From Croceibacterium xixiisoli (GTDB lineage: Bacteria > Pseudomonadota > Alphaproteobacteria > Sphingomonadales > Sphingomonadaceae): a stretch of 64,000 nucleotides of DNA. The notes under the pieces are model-generated. The model ran no database searches, was not told the DNA's origin, and saw only the letters and a program-made list of their open reading frames with translations. Position numbers and translations under genes: made by a program. The stretch is taken from assembly GCF_009827305.1 (NCBI RefSeq), contig NZ_WTYJ01000001.1:248001-312000 (forward strand), given 5' to 3'. Below are positions 38,927 to 48,266 of the stretch, one piece after another. The stretch's first letter is position 1, and every line of letters starts with the position of its first letter.

Positions 38927-40292
38927 TCTCGCGCTGCTCGGTTTCATCGGCATCCTGCTGCTGATGGGTTTCAAGCGCCCGTTCTTCTGGGTGCTGACCT
39001 ATATCTATATCGACATCGTCGTCCCGCAGAAGATCGGCTGGGGCCTGGTGCAGACGTTTCAGCTGTCGATGATCGCCTTTGTCGCGGCGTTCTGCGGCTG
39101 GGTGTTTCTCGATTCGAAAAAGGGCAGCCGCTTCACCATGGTGCAGGGGCTGATCGTCGTGCTGCTGCTCTATTGCGGCATGACCACGGTGATGGCCGCC
39201 TATCCCGAAGCGGCCTGGGCCAAATGGAACTGGGTGTGGAAGGCGCTGATCTTTGCCGCCTTCCTGCCGCTGACCCTGCGCACACGGTTGCGGATCGAGG
39301 CGGCGGCGCTCATCATGGTACTGGCGATCGCGACCATCATCATCAATGGCGGGATCAAGACTGTCGGTGGTGGCGGTGGCTATGGCACGCTGCGGCTGCT
39401 GGTGCAGGAAGATTCGGGCCTGTACGAAGGGTCGATCCTGTCGACGGCGGCGATCGCAACCATTCCCGTGGCGCTGTGGCTGGCCCGGCATGGCACGATC
39501 TTCAAGCCAGACTGGCGCGTCTGGGGATTTACCGCCGGGCTGGTGTTCGCCTGCCTGCTGATCCCGGTCGGCACTTCGGCCCGCACCGGGCTGATCTGCA
39601 TCGGGGTGATGCTGATCATGATCATGCGGTCGGTGAAGAACCGCGCGCTCTATGCCGCGGGGGCCGGGCTGGCGCTGATGGTGGCGATTCCCTTCCTGCC
39701 GGCCAGCTTCACCGAACGCATGGGCACCATCCAGAACTATCAGGGGGATCAGTCCGCATCGACCCGGGTGGAAGTGTGGAAATGGACCTATCACTACGCC
39801 CTCGCCAATCCGCTGGGCGGCGGGTTCGATGCCTATCTGGGCAACAGCTTCACCTACAACACCCGCAAGGTGACCGGCACCCCGCCCAATGTGACCGTCA
39901 CCTATGAAGAGGTGGTGGAAAATTCGCGCGCCTATCATTCCTCCTATTTCGAAATGCTGGGCGAACAGGGCTGGCCGGGCCTGTTCATCTGGTTGCTGCT
40001 GCAGGGCACTGGAGTGTGGCAGATGGAGCGGCTGCGCTGGCGTTTCGCCGCGCGCGAAGGGGGCAAGGAAGGCTGGCAATGGGGCCTGGCCACGGCGCTG
40101 CAGCAGGCACAGATCATCTATCTGGTCGGGGCGGCCTTTGTCGGCATCGCGTTCCAGCCTTTCATCTTCATGCTGATCGGCCTGCAATGCGCCTTGTGGA
40201 GCTATGTCCAGAGGGTCGAATACGCCCCGCGCAAGGCCAATTTCCATCGCGGGGCGGTCGCAGGTGAAGGGGGTCCGGCCGGCGCCGATTGA
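38919..40292 (+). CDS. O-glycosylation/O-antigen ligase-like membrane protein, exosortase A-associated
   Basis: A 457-residue polytopic membrane protein of the Wzy/WaaL ligase group. It starts at ATG 38919 (MLDLALLGFIGILLLMGF). The sequence KRPFFWVLTYIYIDIVVPQKIGWG is a signature of the putative O-glycosylation ligase found with exosortase A. About eleven membrane segments are visible, and the large periplasmic loop near residues 290-345 contains conserved STRVEVWKWTY and AYHSSYFEMLGEQGWPG, as in Wzy/WaaL. It would link glycan to a surface acceptor using undecaprenyl-linked donor. It works with the divergent glycosyltransferase at 37414. Confidence 0.85.
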   Translation: MLDLALLGFIGILLLMGFKRPFFWVLTYIYIDIVVPQKIGWGLVQTFQLSMIAFVAAFCGWVFLDSKKGSRFTMVQGLIVVLLLYCGMTTVMAAYPEAAWAKWNWVWKALIFAAFLPLTLRTRLRIEAAALIMVLAIATIIINGGIKTVGGGGGYGTLRLLVQEDSGLYEGSILSTAAIATIPVALWLARHGTIFKPDWRVWGFTAGLVFACLLIPVGTSARTGLICIGVMLIMIMRSVKNRALYAAGAGLALMVAIPFLPASFTERMGTIQNYQGDQSASTRVEVWKWTYHYALANPLGGGFDAYLGNSFTYNTRKVTGTPPNVTVTYEEVVENSRAYHSSYFEMLGEQGWPGLFIWLLLQGTGVWQMERLRWRFAAREGGKEGWQWGLATALQQAQIIYLVGAAFVGIAFQPFIFMLIGLQCALWSYVQRVEYAPRKANFHRGAVAGEGGPAGAD

Positions 40293-40343
40293 GGCGTCCG
40301 GCATGGCTCGACTTCGGCTGCGCTGCGCGCAATAAGGCGCGCG

Positions 40344-40973
40344 ATGGGAACGCAGCCGGCACTCAGCATTGTCGAGATCCTCGGGATCGCCACCAGCATC
40401 AGCCTGCTGGCCGGCTGGCGGCTTTACTTCGTGGTGCTGGTCACCGGCATTGCCATGCGCACGGGACTGGTGCCCCTGCCCGAACACCTCGCTTCGCTGC
40501 AGGTGCTCGGCAATCCCTGGATCATGGCCGTGGCGGCGATCGGGGCGTTCTGCGAATTCTTCACCGACAAGATCGCCTGGATGGACAGTGCGTGGGACGC
40601 GGTGCACACGCTGCTGCGCCCGGTGGGCGGGGCGCTGCTGGCCATGGCGGTCATCGATCCGGCCGATCCGACGACCCAGGTGCTGGCCGTGCTGCTGGGC
40701 GGTGGCGGCGCGCTGTTGTCGCATACCGGCAAGGCCGGGGTACGGGCGATCGTCAACACCAGCCCCGAACCGATCAGCAATGTCGGGGTGTCCCTGATAG
40801 AGGATGGTTTGATCGGCGTGCTGATGGTGCTGGCCTTCACCTTCCCGGTGCTGGCCGCGCTGGTGGCGCTGTTCATGGCCGGACTGGCCATCGCGCTGAT
40901 TTTCATCGCCCGCCGGGTGGTGCGCCGCCTGATGGGCACCCCCCGTAAACGCCCACCCGATCAACCCATCTGA
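40344..40973 (+). CDS. DUF4126 membrane protein
   Basis: A 209-residue hydrophobic protein of the DUF4126 family. Four to five membrane segments are visible, for example residues 10-35 (LGIATSISLLAGWRLYFVVL) and the final VLAALVALFMAGLAIALIFIARRVV. The family signature includes FFTDKIAWMDSAWDAVHTLLRP and VGGALLAMAVIDP. Function is unknown in the family. It is the last gene on the plus strand here and is convergent with phaZ. Confidence 0.87.
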   Translation: MGTQPALSIVEILGIATSISLLAGWRLYFVVLVTGIAMRTGLVPLPEHLASLQVLGNPWIMAVAAIGAFCEFFTDKIAWMDSAWDAVHTLLRPVGGALLAMAVIDPADPTTQVLAVLLGGGGALLSHTGKAGVRAIVNTSPEPISNVGVSLIEDGLIGVLMVLAFTFPVLAALVALFMAGLAIALIFIARRVVRRLMGTPRKRPPDQPI

Positions 40974-41031
40974 CCGGGTAGGTTGGCTGACCGGCATCGC
41001 GCCCTGATGGCGGATGCCGGTGTCACCGCAA

Positions 41032-42270
41032 TCAGGCGGGTTTGGCCGCGCGGCTGTGGGTGCGCATCCAGTCTTCGACAACGGGTGCGATGCGGTTGCG
41101 CCATTTGCTGCCGTTGAAGATGCCATAATGGCCGACATCGGCCGCCAGCAGATATTGCTTCTTCGCTTCGGGCAGTTCCGGCGTCAGATCCAGCGCGGCG
41201 CGGGTCTGGCCGATGCCGGAAATATCGTCCCGCTCCCCCTCGATCGCCAGCAGCGCGGTGTCGCGGATGGCGCCCAGGTCGATCGGCTTGCCGCGATGGA
41301 CGAAGACGCCGCGCGGCAGCGAATGTTCCTGGAACACATGCTCGATGGTCTGCAGGTAGAATTCCGCCGTCATGTCGCAGACGGACAGATATTCATCATA
41401 GAACTTCTTGGTCGATGCCGCGCCTTCCTGATCGCCCATGGTGAGATGCTTGAACATCTCGTAATGGCTCATCATGTGGCTCTGCAGGTTCATCGAAATG
41501 AACCCGGCAAGCTGCAGGAAACCGGGATAGACCTGCCGGCCCGCCCCCGGATTGTTGAACGGCACGGTGGCGATGACATTGTTCTTGAACCACGAAAGCG
41601 GCCTGTTCATCGCCACATCGTTGACGCTGGTCGGGCTGGCGCGGGTGTCGATCGGCCCGCCCATCATCGTCAGACTGGCGGGGCGGCACGGATCCTGTTC
41701 CGCGCCCATCACGGCGGCGGCGGCAAAGGCCGGCACCGACGGCTGGCACACCGCCAGCACATGGGTATCCTCGCCGATGAACTGCAGAAATTCGATCAGA
41801 TAATCGATGTAATCGTCCAGATCGAACTGCCCGACGGAGGTGGGCACCATGCGGGCATCAGCCCAGTCGGTGATCCACACCTCCTGATTTTCCACCATCC
41901 GTGCCACGGTACCGCGCAGCAGCGTGGCATAGTGTCCGCTCATCGGTGCGACCACGAGCAGCTTGGGCGCATCGGCGGGCAAGCCTTCGCGGCGGAAATG
42001 GCGCAGCGCGCCGAATGGCTTGTGCAGCACCACCGTTTCGGTGACGGGCCAGGCCTTGCCGTCCATCTGGGCTTCGGTGATGTTGAATTCCGGCTTGCCG
42101 CGATCTTCATAGAGATGGCTGAAAACATTCAGCGCGCTGGCGACCATCGGGCCGAGCCCGAAATAGCCCATCGGCAGGGTCGGGTTCGACAGCAATTGCG
42201 CCCCGATCGCGGCCCATTTGCTGGCGCTGCCGAGAAGCGAGCGTTGCATTTCATAGGCTTGGTACAGCAC
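41032..42270 (-). CDS. phaZ: Intracellular polyhydroxyalkanoate depolymerase
   Basis: Mobilises stored PHB inside the cell to 3-hydroxybutyrate oligomers or monomer. The 412-residue protein starts at GTG 42270 (after AAGGGAAA), reading MLYQAYEMQRSLL. The catalytic cysteine is likely Cys175 in LAVCQPSVPAF, equivalent to the Cys of the Ralstonia PhaZ1 Cys-Asp-His type; the conserved GEDTHVLAV precedes it, and a late AADVGHYGIFNGSKWR holds the histidine. There is no signal peptide, consistent with an intracellular enzyme. PhbB for PHB synthesis is far away at 10.5 kb, so the pathway is scattered. Confidence 0.92.
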   Translation of the reverse strand: MLYQAYEMQRSLLGSASKWAAIGAQLLSNPTLPMGYFGLGPMVASALNVFSHLYEDRGKPEFNITEAQMDGKAWPVTETVVLHKPFGALRHFRREGLPADAPKLLVVAPMSGHYATLLRGTVARMVENQEVWITDWADARMVPTSVGQFDLDDYIDYLIEFLQFIGEDTHVLAVCQPSVPAFAAAAVMGAEQDPCRPASLTMMGGPIDTRASPTSVNDVAMNRPLSWFKNNVIATVPFNNPGAGRQVYPGFLQLAGFISMNLQSHMMSHYEMFKHLTMGDQEGAASTKKFYDEYLSVCDMTAEFYLQTIEHVFQEHSLPRGVFVHRGKPIDLGAIRDTALLAIEGERDDISGIGQTRAALDLTPELPEAKKQYLLAADVGHYGIFNGSKWRNRIAPVVEDWMRTHSRAAKPA

Positions 42271-42419
42271 GATGTGTTTCCCTTGTGACTGCTGTGGCCC
42301 GCCGTTACCGGCGTGGCGACCTTGCTGGCCGATGTGGTGATTACCATGCTGCAATGCAACAAAACAGTTTCGGTGCCAATCCGCTTCATTCGGCGGCGCT
42401 GATCGGCTAACCGCGCGCC

Positions 42420-44207
42420 ATGGCTCGTGCACCCTCAAAACCTCAGGTCGAACCCGCAACCTCGCTGGGGCCGCTGGCAATGATTTTCCGCGCCGCGCGG
42501 CGCTACCCCGGAATGGTGGTGCTGGCTGGCTGCGCGCTGGTGGTGACGGCGGCGGCGACGCTGGCGATTCCGGCCGGTTTCCGCCTGATCATCGACCGGG
42601 GTTTTGCCGAAGGCAGCAATCCGGAAGAAATCGGCCGCTGGTTCCGCTATCTGCTGCTGATCGTCCTGGTGCTGGCCGCCGGCACAGCCTGCCGGTTCTA
42701 TTTCGTCAGCATTCTGGGCGAACGGGTGGTGGCCGATATCCGGCAACAAGTGCAGGACAATCTGCTGCGGCTGTCGCCGGGTTTCTTCGAGGAAAACAGC
42801 CCAAGCGAGATTTCATCGCGCATGACGGCCGATACCGGCCAGATCGAACAGGTGGTGGGCACGACCATTTCGGTCGCCCTGCGCAATGCGATCATGGCCG
42901 TGGGTGGCACCGTCTATCTGCTGTTCCTGGCCCCGCAGTTGACCCTGCTGCTGGTGTTCGCGGTGCCGCTGGTGCTGATCCCGATCGTGCTGTTCGGGCG
43001 CAAGCTGCGCAAGCTGTCGCGCGAAAGCCAGGACCGGGTGGCCGAAATCGGCGCCCAAACGACCGAAGTGCTCGGCGCCATGAAAGTGGTCCAGGGTTTC
43101 AACCAGGAACCGCGTGAACGTGCGCGCTTCAGCGCCGCTGTCGAACACACATTCGCCACCGCACGCCGGCGCATCACGCTGCGTGCGGTGATGACCGGGG
43201 TGGTGATTCTGTTCGTGTTCGGTTCGATCACCGCGCTGATGTGGCGCGGCGCGCTGCAGGTCGCCGAAGGCACGCTGTCGGGCGGCACGATCGCTGCCTT
43301 CGTGGTGACCGGGGTGCTGGTGGCCGGGGCGCTGGGTTCGCTGACGGAGGTCTATGGCGATCTGCTGCGCGGCGCCGGTGCCGCCAGCCGACTGGCCGAA
43401 CTGCTGCATGAAAAGCCGGCGATTGCCGCGCCGGCCCGCCCGCTCGACCTGCCGGTGCCGCCGCGCGGGGCGCTGGCGTTCCAGGGGGTGACCTTCCGTT
43501 ACCCCACCCGGCCCGAAGCCGCCGCGATCACCGATTTCACCCTGACGATCGAGCCGGGCGAAACCGTGGCCATCGTCGGCCGTTCGGGGGCGGGGAAATC
43601 GACCATCTTCCAGCTGGCGGAACGTTTCTATGATCCGCAGGCCGGCACCATTCGCATGGATGGCGTGCCGCTGGTGCAGGCTGACCCTGCTGCCGTGCGC
43701 CAGCGCATGGCGCTGGTCCCGCAGGAAGGGATCCTGTTTGCCGCCAATGCGCGGGACAATCTGCGCTATGGCGCGTGGGACGCATCCGAAGAGGAAATCT
43801 GGGAGGCTGCACGGGCCGCCAATGCCCATGATTTCCTGCGTGCGCTGCCGCAGGGGCTGGACACGTTCCTGGGCGAAGGCGGGGCGCGGCTTTCGGGCGG
43901 GCAGCGGCAACGGCTGGCCATCGCCCGCGCGCTGCTGCGCGATGCACCGATCCTGCTGCTGGATGAGGCGACCAGCGCGCTCGACGCGGAAAGCGAACGG
44001 CTGGTGCAGCAGGCGCTGCAAACGCTGATGCAGGGCCGCACCACGCTGGTGATCGCCCATCGCCTGGCCACCGTTCGTGCGGCGGACCGGATCGTGGTGA
44101 TGGATGCCGGCCGCATCGTCGAACAGGGCCGTCATGCCGATCTGGTGGCGGCCGGCGGCCTCTATGCGCGCCTCGCCTCGCTGCAATTCGACGAGACGCT
44201 GATCTAG
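42420..44207 (+). CDS. ABC transporter, fused permease and ATP-binding domains (MsbA-related)
   Basis: A 595-residue half-transporter acting as a homodimer. The N-terminal half has six membrane helices (first: GMVVLAGCALVVTAAATLAIPAGF, about 31-54). The ATPase domain has Walker A GRSGAGKST (about 387-395), the Q-loop ALVPQEGIL, the signature LSGGQRQRL (about 491) and Walker B ILLLDEATSALD (about 511-522), all intact. It falls in the MsbA-related exporter set; export of lipid or drug is possible and the substrate is unknown. rsgA starts 8 bp after the stop, so they may be cotranscribed. Confidence 0.92.
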   Translation: MARAPSKPQVEPATSLGPLAMIFRAARRYPGMVVLAGCALVVTAAATLAIPAGFRLIIDRGFAEGSNPEEIGRWFRYLLLIVLVLAAGTACRFYFVSILGERVVADIRQQVQDNLLRLSPGFFEENSPSEISSRMTADTGQIEQVVGTTISVALRNAIMAVGGTVYLLFLAPQLTLLLVFAVPLVLIPIVLFGRKLRKLSRESQDRVAEIGAQTTEVLGAMKVVQGFNQEPRERARFSAAVEHTFATARRRITLRAVMTGVVILFVFGSITALMWRGALQVAEGTLSGGTIAAFVVTGVLVAGALGSLTEVYGDLLRGAGAASRLAELLHEKPAIAAPARPLDLPVPPRGALAFQGVTFRYPTRPEAAAITDFTLTIEPGETVAIVGRSGAGKSTIFQLAERFYDPQAGTIRMDGVPLVQADPAAVRQRMALVPQEGILFAANARDNLRYGAWDASEEEIWEAARAANAHDFLRALPQGLDTFLGEGGARLSGGQRQRLAIARALLRDAPILLLDEATSALDAESERLVQQALQTLMQGRTTLVIAHRLATVRAADRIVVMDAGRIVEQGRHADLVAAGGLYARLASLQFDETLI

Positions 44208-44215
44208 CGCGCGTC

Positions 44216-45208
44216 ATGGACAACAGGGATCAAACGCTGGCGGAACTCGGCTGGACCCGCTTTTTCAGCGAACAGCTGTCCGCCGAAGAGGCGGAGCACT
44301 GCAGCCCCTTTCGTGTGATGGCGGTCCATCGCGGGGCCATCGATGTTGCGGGCGAAAGGGGCACGCTGTCGGTATCACCCTATATTCCCGGCGCCCTGCC
44401 GACCGACAACCATCCGACGGTGGGGGATTGGCTGCTGATCGACCGCGCCACCGCGCAGCCGGTGCGGGTGCTGGATCGCATGAACCTGTTCAAGCGGCGC
44501 GCGCCTGGCGATCCCCGCCGCGAACAGATGATCGCCGCCAATATCGACACGCTGTTCATTGTTGCTTCCTGCAATCAGGATTTCAGCGTTCCCCGGCTCG
44601 AACGCTATCTGGTGCTGGCGCGGGAAGTGGGCGTGCCCCCGGTGGTGGTGCTGACCAAGATCGATCTGACCGACACGCCCGAAGATTTCGCCGCCGCCGC
44701 CCGCGCGATCGAACCGGGCCTGCGGGTCGAAACCGTCCATGGCCGCGATCCGGCCAGCGCTGCGGGTCTGGCCGCCTATTGCGGCCTGGGGCAGACCGTT
44801 GCGCTGCTGGGCAGTTCGGGCGTGGGCAAATCCACGCTGGTCAACACGCTGCGCGGGTCGGACAGCATCGCCACCCAGGCCATTCGCGCCAGCGATGACA
44901 CCGGCCGCCACACCACCACCGTGCGCCAGATGCACCGGCTGGATCACGGCGGCTGGCTGCTCGACACCCCCGGCATGCGCGAATTGCAACTGGCAGAGGC
45001 GGATACCGGCATTGCCGAGGTGTTCGACGATCTGATCGAGATTGCGCAGGATTGCCGCTTTTCCAATTGCGCCCATGATCGTGAACCCGGCTGCGCCGTG
45101 CGCGCCGCCATCGCCGATGGCACGGTCAGCCAGGAACGCTACACCCGCTGGCGCGAACTGACCGCCGAAAACACCGTCACCCCCACCTATCCCAAACGCC
45201 GCCGCTGA
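44216..45208 (+). CDS. rsgA: Ribosome small subunit-dependent GTPase A
   Basis: Assembly GTPase that releases RbfA late in 30S maturation. The 330-residue protein shows the circularly permuted GTPase order: G4 TKID (147-150) comes before G1 GSSGVGKST (199-207) and G3 (LLDTPGMRELQL). The N-terminal OB domain and the C-terminal zinc-binding CRFSNCAHDREPGCAV are complete. It sits 8 bp after the ABC transporter and 37 bp before the DUF2322 gene. Confidence 0.95.
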   Translation: MDNRDQTLAELGWTRFFSEQLSAEEAEHCSPFRVMAVHRGAIDVAGERGTLSVSPYIPGALPTDNHPTVGDWLLIDRATAQPVRVLDRMNLFKRRAPGDPRREQMIAANIDTLFIVASCNQDFSVPRLERYLVLAREVGVPPVVVLTKIDLTDTPEDFAAAARAIEPGLRVETVHGRDPASAAGLAAYCGLGQTVALLGSSGVGKSTLVNTLRGSDSIATQAIRASDDTGRHTTTVRQMHRLDHGGWLLDTPGMRELQLAEADTGIAEVFDDLIEIAQDCRFSNCAHDREPGCAVRAAIADGTVSQERYTRWRELTAENTVTPTYPKRRR

Positions 45209-45245
45209 ATTGCCCGGCGCCCGTTTTTTGCCCAGGATTTTACCC

Positions 45246-45599
45246 ATGCTGACCACCATCATCCCCACCGCCGTCTTCAAGGATAATCTCGCCCAATTGC
45301 CGGCGATCGATGGCCTGCAGCGCGTCGATCTGGTGGATGGCAGCGGGGCGGTGGTCGCCAGCATTGAAAACCAGCCGGGCAAGCAGGGCTCGCTGGCGGT
45401 GTACAGCTATCTCCAGCAGGCCTTCGGCACGCTCGACGCAGCTGCTGCCGATCATGGCCTGGCGATCTTTGCCGAACATACAGCCGACGCCCGCAACCGC
45501 CCGGGCGCCCACCCCAATGTCGATCGCTTGCTGGCTGTCGCTGAGGGCGGTGAAACGCTGGGCATCGAAGTGGTGCCGGAAGATGCGTCAATTGCCTGA
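45246..45599 (+). CDS. DUF2322 family protein
   Basis: A 117-residue soluble protein. Start ATG 45246 (MLTTIIPTAVFKDNLAQL). Conserved family blocks are VFKDNLAQLPAIDGLQRVD, GKQGSLAVYSYL and HPNVDRLLAV near the end, matching my memory of DUF2322; the family function is unknown. It follows rsgA by 37 bp in the same direction and its tail overlaps the relic ParD reading frame at 45582. Confidence 0.75.
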   Translation: MLTTIIPTAVFKDNLAQLPAIDGLQRVDLVDGSGAVVASIENQPGKQGSLAVYSYLQQAFGTLDAAAADHGLAIFAEHTADARNRPGAHPNVDRLLAVAEGGETLGIEVVPEDASIA

Positions 45600-45727
45600 C
45601 ACAGATGCCAAACGGCTGCGCGCCTTGCAGGATGCCTTGATCACCGGTGAAGCATCGGCCGATGCCCCGCCGTTTCGATTTTGAGGCATTCAAGGCGCGC
45701 AAGCGGGCCGAGTGGCAGGGCGGGTAA
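45582..45727 (+). pseudogene. Relic of a ParD-type antitoxin (C-terminal end, frameshifted)
   Basis: Overlapping and following DUF2322, the first frame reads DAKRLRALQDALITGEASA and runs to a TGA at 45682-45684; the next frame reads FDFEAFKARKRAEW up to TAA at 45725-45727. Together they make the typical C-terminal tail of ParD antitoxins (helix, then PFDFxAFKARKRAE), joined by a one-base shift near the TTTCGATTTTG at 45673-45683. The N-terminal DNA-binding half is missing, since that stretch is DUF2322 coding, and no parE toxin follows. So it is a dead remnant. Confidence 0.65.
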
Positions 45728-45940
45728 CACACTGAGCGGTCTGCAGCGGGCCTGATCGCCGCGGTCGCCTGGGCTGCCCCAAATCGACCAAGTAACAATT
45801 GAAACCGACGAGCGGTCTTGGCACGGCGGTCGGCGGCGCTATTGCTCGCCGATTGACTGACCGGGGTTTGCGCCACGCCTGAGCGCGCCCCGGCCGAAAA
45901 TGTCCCACGGACTTTCGTGAAGAAGGAAAGGTCGCCCCTC
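45728..45940. other. Gap of 213 bp between the relic and the M13 gene
   Basis: No open frame of note and no ParE toxin is visible. A GAAGGAAAGG ribosome site near the end serves the M13 peptidase start at 45941. With the relic, the whole gene-poor stretch is 341 bp after DUF2322. Confidence 0.4.
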
Positions 45941-48082
45941 ATGATCCGCCCCATCCTCGCTGCCGGTGTTTCCGCTTTGGTGCTGGCGCTGGCCCAGCCC
46001 GCGCTGGCCCAGAATGCGCCAGCCGCCGCCCCGGATGCTGCCGCCACCCCGGCCACCCCGACGATGAATTTCGGCACCTGGGGTTTCGATCCCGCCTCGC
46101 TCGATGCAGCGGTGAAGCCGGGCGCGGATTTCAACCAGTATGTCAATGGCAAGTGGATCCGCGACAATCCGATCCCGCCCGAATATTCCCGCTTCGGCGC
46201 GTTCAACCTGCTGAATGAAAAGTCGGTGGCGGATGTCGAGGCCCTGGTGCAGGAACTGGTCGCGTCCAAGCCTGCTGCCGGCACGCAGCAGCGCCGCATC
46301 GTCGATGCCTATCAGTCCTTCCTCGATACCGCAGCGATCGACGCGGCCGGCCTTGCCCCGGCCAAGCCCTATCTGGACCGGATATCCGCTGCACGGGATC
46401 TGACCGCCCTGGCAAAGCTGTTTGCCGAACCGGGCATGCCGGGCATGATCGGCGCCGGTGTCACCGTCGATTCCAAGGATCCCAACAGCTATATTGTGTC
46501 GATCGGTTTCGATGGCATGGGCCTGCCCGATCGCGATTATTATCTGGAGGACAGCCCGCGGAACCTGGAAATCCGCGCCAAGTACAAGGAATATCTGACC
46601 TTCCTGCTGGGCAAGGCCGGCTCCGCCAATCCGCAGGCCGATGCCGAAGCGGTCTATGCTTTTGAGCATGAGGTGGCGAAGCTGGAATGGGATCGCACGC
46701 TGCTGCGCAATCCCGAACTGCTGTACAACAAGCTGGACCGTGCCGAAGTGCTGGCGCTCGACAGCGGCTTCCCCATGGCGGAACTGCTGGCGGCGGGCGG
46801 CTTTGCCGATGTGACCACCTTCCTGGTACCGCAGTTGCCCCCGTCGGCGGAAAAGGCGCAGGAACTGGGCCTGTCGGCCGAAGACCAGGAAAAACTGGGC
46901 GGCGGCGCGCCGGAAATGATGCGGCTGCTTGGGCGTACCGATCTGGCGACGCTGAAGGCCTTCATGGCCGCTCGGTTCCTCAGCAACAATGCGTCGGTGC
47001 TGCCGAGCGAAATCGATCAGGCCAATTTCGCCTTCTACGGCACCTTTCTCAATGGTCAGGAAGAACAGCGCCCGCGCTGGAAGCGCGCCATCGCCGCGAC
47101 CGAGGGGCAATTGGGCGAACAGATCGGCGCGCTCTATGTCGAACGGCATTTCTCCCCCGCCAGCAAGGCGGCGATGGATGAGCTGGTTGCCAATTTGCGC
47201 AAGGCACTGGGCGCCAGCCTGCAGGAAAACAGCTGGATGACCCCGGAAACCAAGCGGGAAGCGATGGCCAAGCTGGAATCCTTCATGCCCAAAATCGGTT
47301 ATCCGGCGGAGTTCGAAACCTATGAGGGGCTGGAAGTGCGCGCGGGCGATCCGCTCGGCAACCGTATCCGCTCCACCGCCTGGAACATTGCCGACAACCG
47401 CGCCAAGCTGGGCAAGCCGGTTGATCGCAGCGAATGGTTCATGCTGCCGCAGACGGTGAACGCCTATTACAATCCCGATTTCAACGAAATCGTCTTCCCG
47501 GCGGCCATTCTGCAGCCACCGTTCTTCGCAGCGTCAGCCGATCCAGCGGTCAATTACGGCGGCATCGGCGCGGTGATCGGCCATGAAATGGGCCATGGCT
47601 TCGACGATCAGGGCGCAAAGAGCGATGCCACCGGCACGCTGCGCAACTGGTGGCAGGAAGAAGATCTCGCCCATTTCAGCAGCCTGGGGGACAGGCTGGC
47701 CGCGCAATACAGCAGCTATTGCCCCTATGACGATGGTACCACCTGCGTGAACGGCCGCTTCACCCTGGGCGAAAACATCGGCGATGTCGGCGGGCTCAGC
47801 CTTGCCTATCGCGCCTACCGCATGTCGCTCAATGGCCAGGAAGCGCCGGTGATCGACGGGCTGACCGGCGATCAGCGCTTTTTCCTCGCCTGGGCACAGG
47901 TGTGGCGTTCCACCCAGCGCGAAGCCGCCGGGCGTCAGCGGCTGCTGACCGATCCGCACAGCCCGGAAGAATTCCGGGTCAATGGTGCGGTCCGCAATCA
48001 GGATGCCTGGTACAAGGCATTCAATGTGCAGCCCGGCGATGCGCTCTATCTGGCGCCGGAAGAGCGCGTGCATATCTGGTAA
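45941..48082 (+). CDS. M13 family metalloendopeptidase (neprilysin/PepO-like)
   Basis: A 713-residue secreted zinc peptidase. Start ATG 45941 follows AAGGAAAGG and gives a signal peptide (ILAAGVSALVLALAQPALAQ). The zinc site is HEMGH (His548, Glu549, His552) with the third ligand Glu611 in ENIGDVGGL, and the substrate loop NAYYNPDFNEIVFPA precedes it, all standard for M13. The tail ends VHIW, close to the CxxW of animal members. It would degrade small peptides in the periplasm. Transcribed alone after the relic. Confidence 0.93.
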   Translation: MIRPILAAGVSALVLALAQPALAQNAPAAAPDAAATPATPTMNFGTWGFDPASLDAAVKPGADFNQYVNGKWIRDNPIPPEYSRFGAFNLLNEKSVADVEALVQELVASKPAAGTQQRRIVDAYQSFLDTAAIDAAGLAPAKPYLDRISAARDLTALAKLFAEPGMPGMIGAGVTVDSKDPNSYIVSIGFDGMGLPDRDYYLEDSPRNLEIRAKYKEYLTFLLGKAGSANPQADAEAVYAFEHEVAKLEWDRTLLRNPELLYNKLDRAEVLALDSGFPMAELLAAGGFADVTTFLVPQLPPSAEKAQELGLSAEDQEKLGGGAPEMMRLLGRTDLATLKAFMAARFLSNNASVLPSEIDQANFAFYGTFLNGQEEQRPRWKRAIAATEGQLGEQIGALYVERHFSPASKAAMDELVANLRKALGASLQENSWMTPETKREAMAKLESFMPKIGYPAEFETYEGLEVRAGDPLGNRIRSTAWNIADNRAKLGKPVDRSEWFMLPQTVNAYYNPDFNEIVFPAAILQPPFFAASADPAVNYGGIGAVIGHEMGHGFDDQGAKSDATGTLRNWWQEEDLAHFSSLGDRLAAQYSSYCPYDDGTTCVNGRFTLGENIGDVGGLSLAYRAYRMSLNGQEAPVIDGLTGDQRFFLAWAQVWRSTQREAAGRQRLLTDPHSPEEFRVNGAVRNQDAWYKAFNVQPGDALYLAPEERVHIW

Positions 48083-48266
48083 AGTGACACCGCCCGATCG
48101 GGTAAGGGACAAGGCGGCGGGGTGGCTTCACTTCGCCGCTTTTTCCTTGCCCGGCGCCGCTGCGCTCATTCCACAGGCGGTTCATTCTCCCACGCGGTGG
48201 CCCGCCCCTGCGGAACCATCCGCCCCTGCTGGGATTGTCCCTCTGTTGCAGCCAGAAGGATGCGTC

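Noticed and set aside
45728-45940. A ParE toxin after the ParD relic
   Set aside because: All frames here are short and none shows the ParE start or the conserved arginine pattern.
47982-48266. Extended start of the GlsB-type gene
   Set aside because: The extra residues overlap the end of the M13 peptidase and are not membrane-like; ATG 48267 has a ribosome site and gives the normal length.
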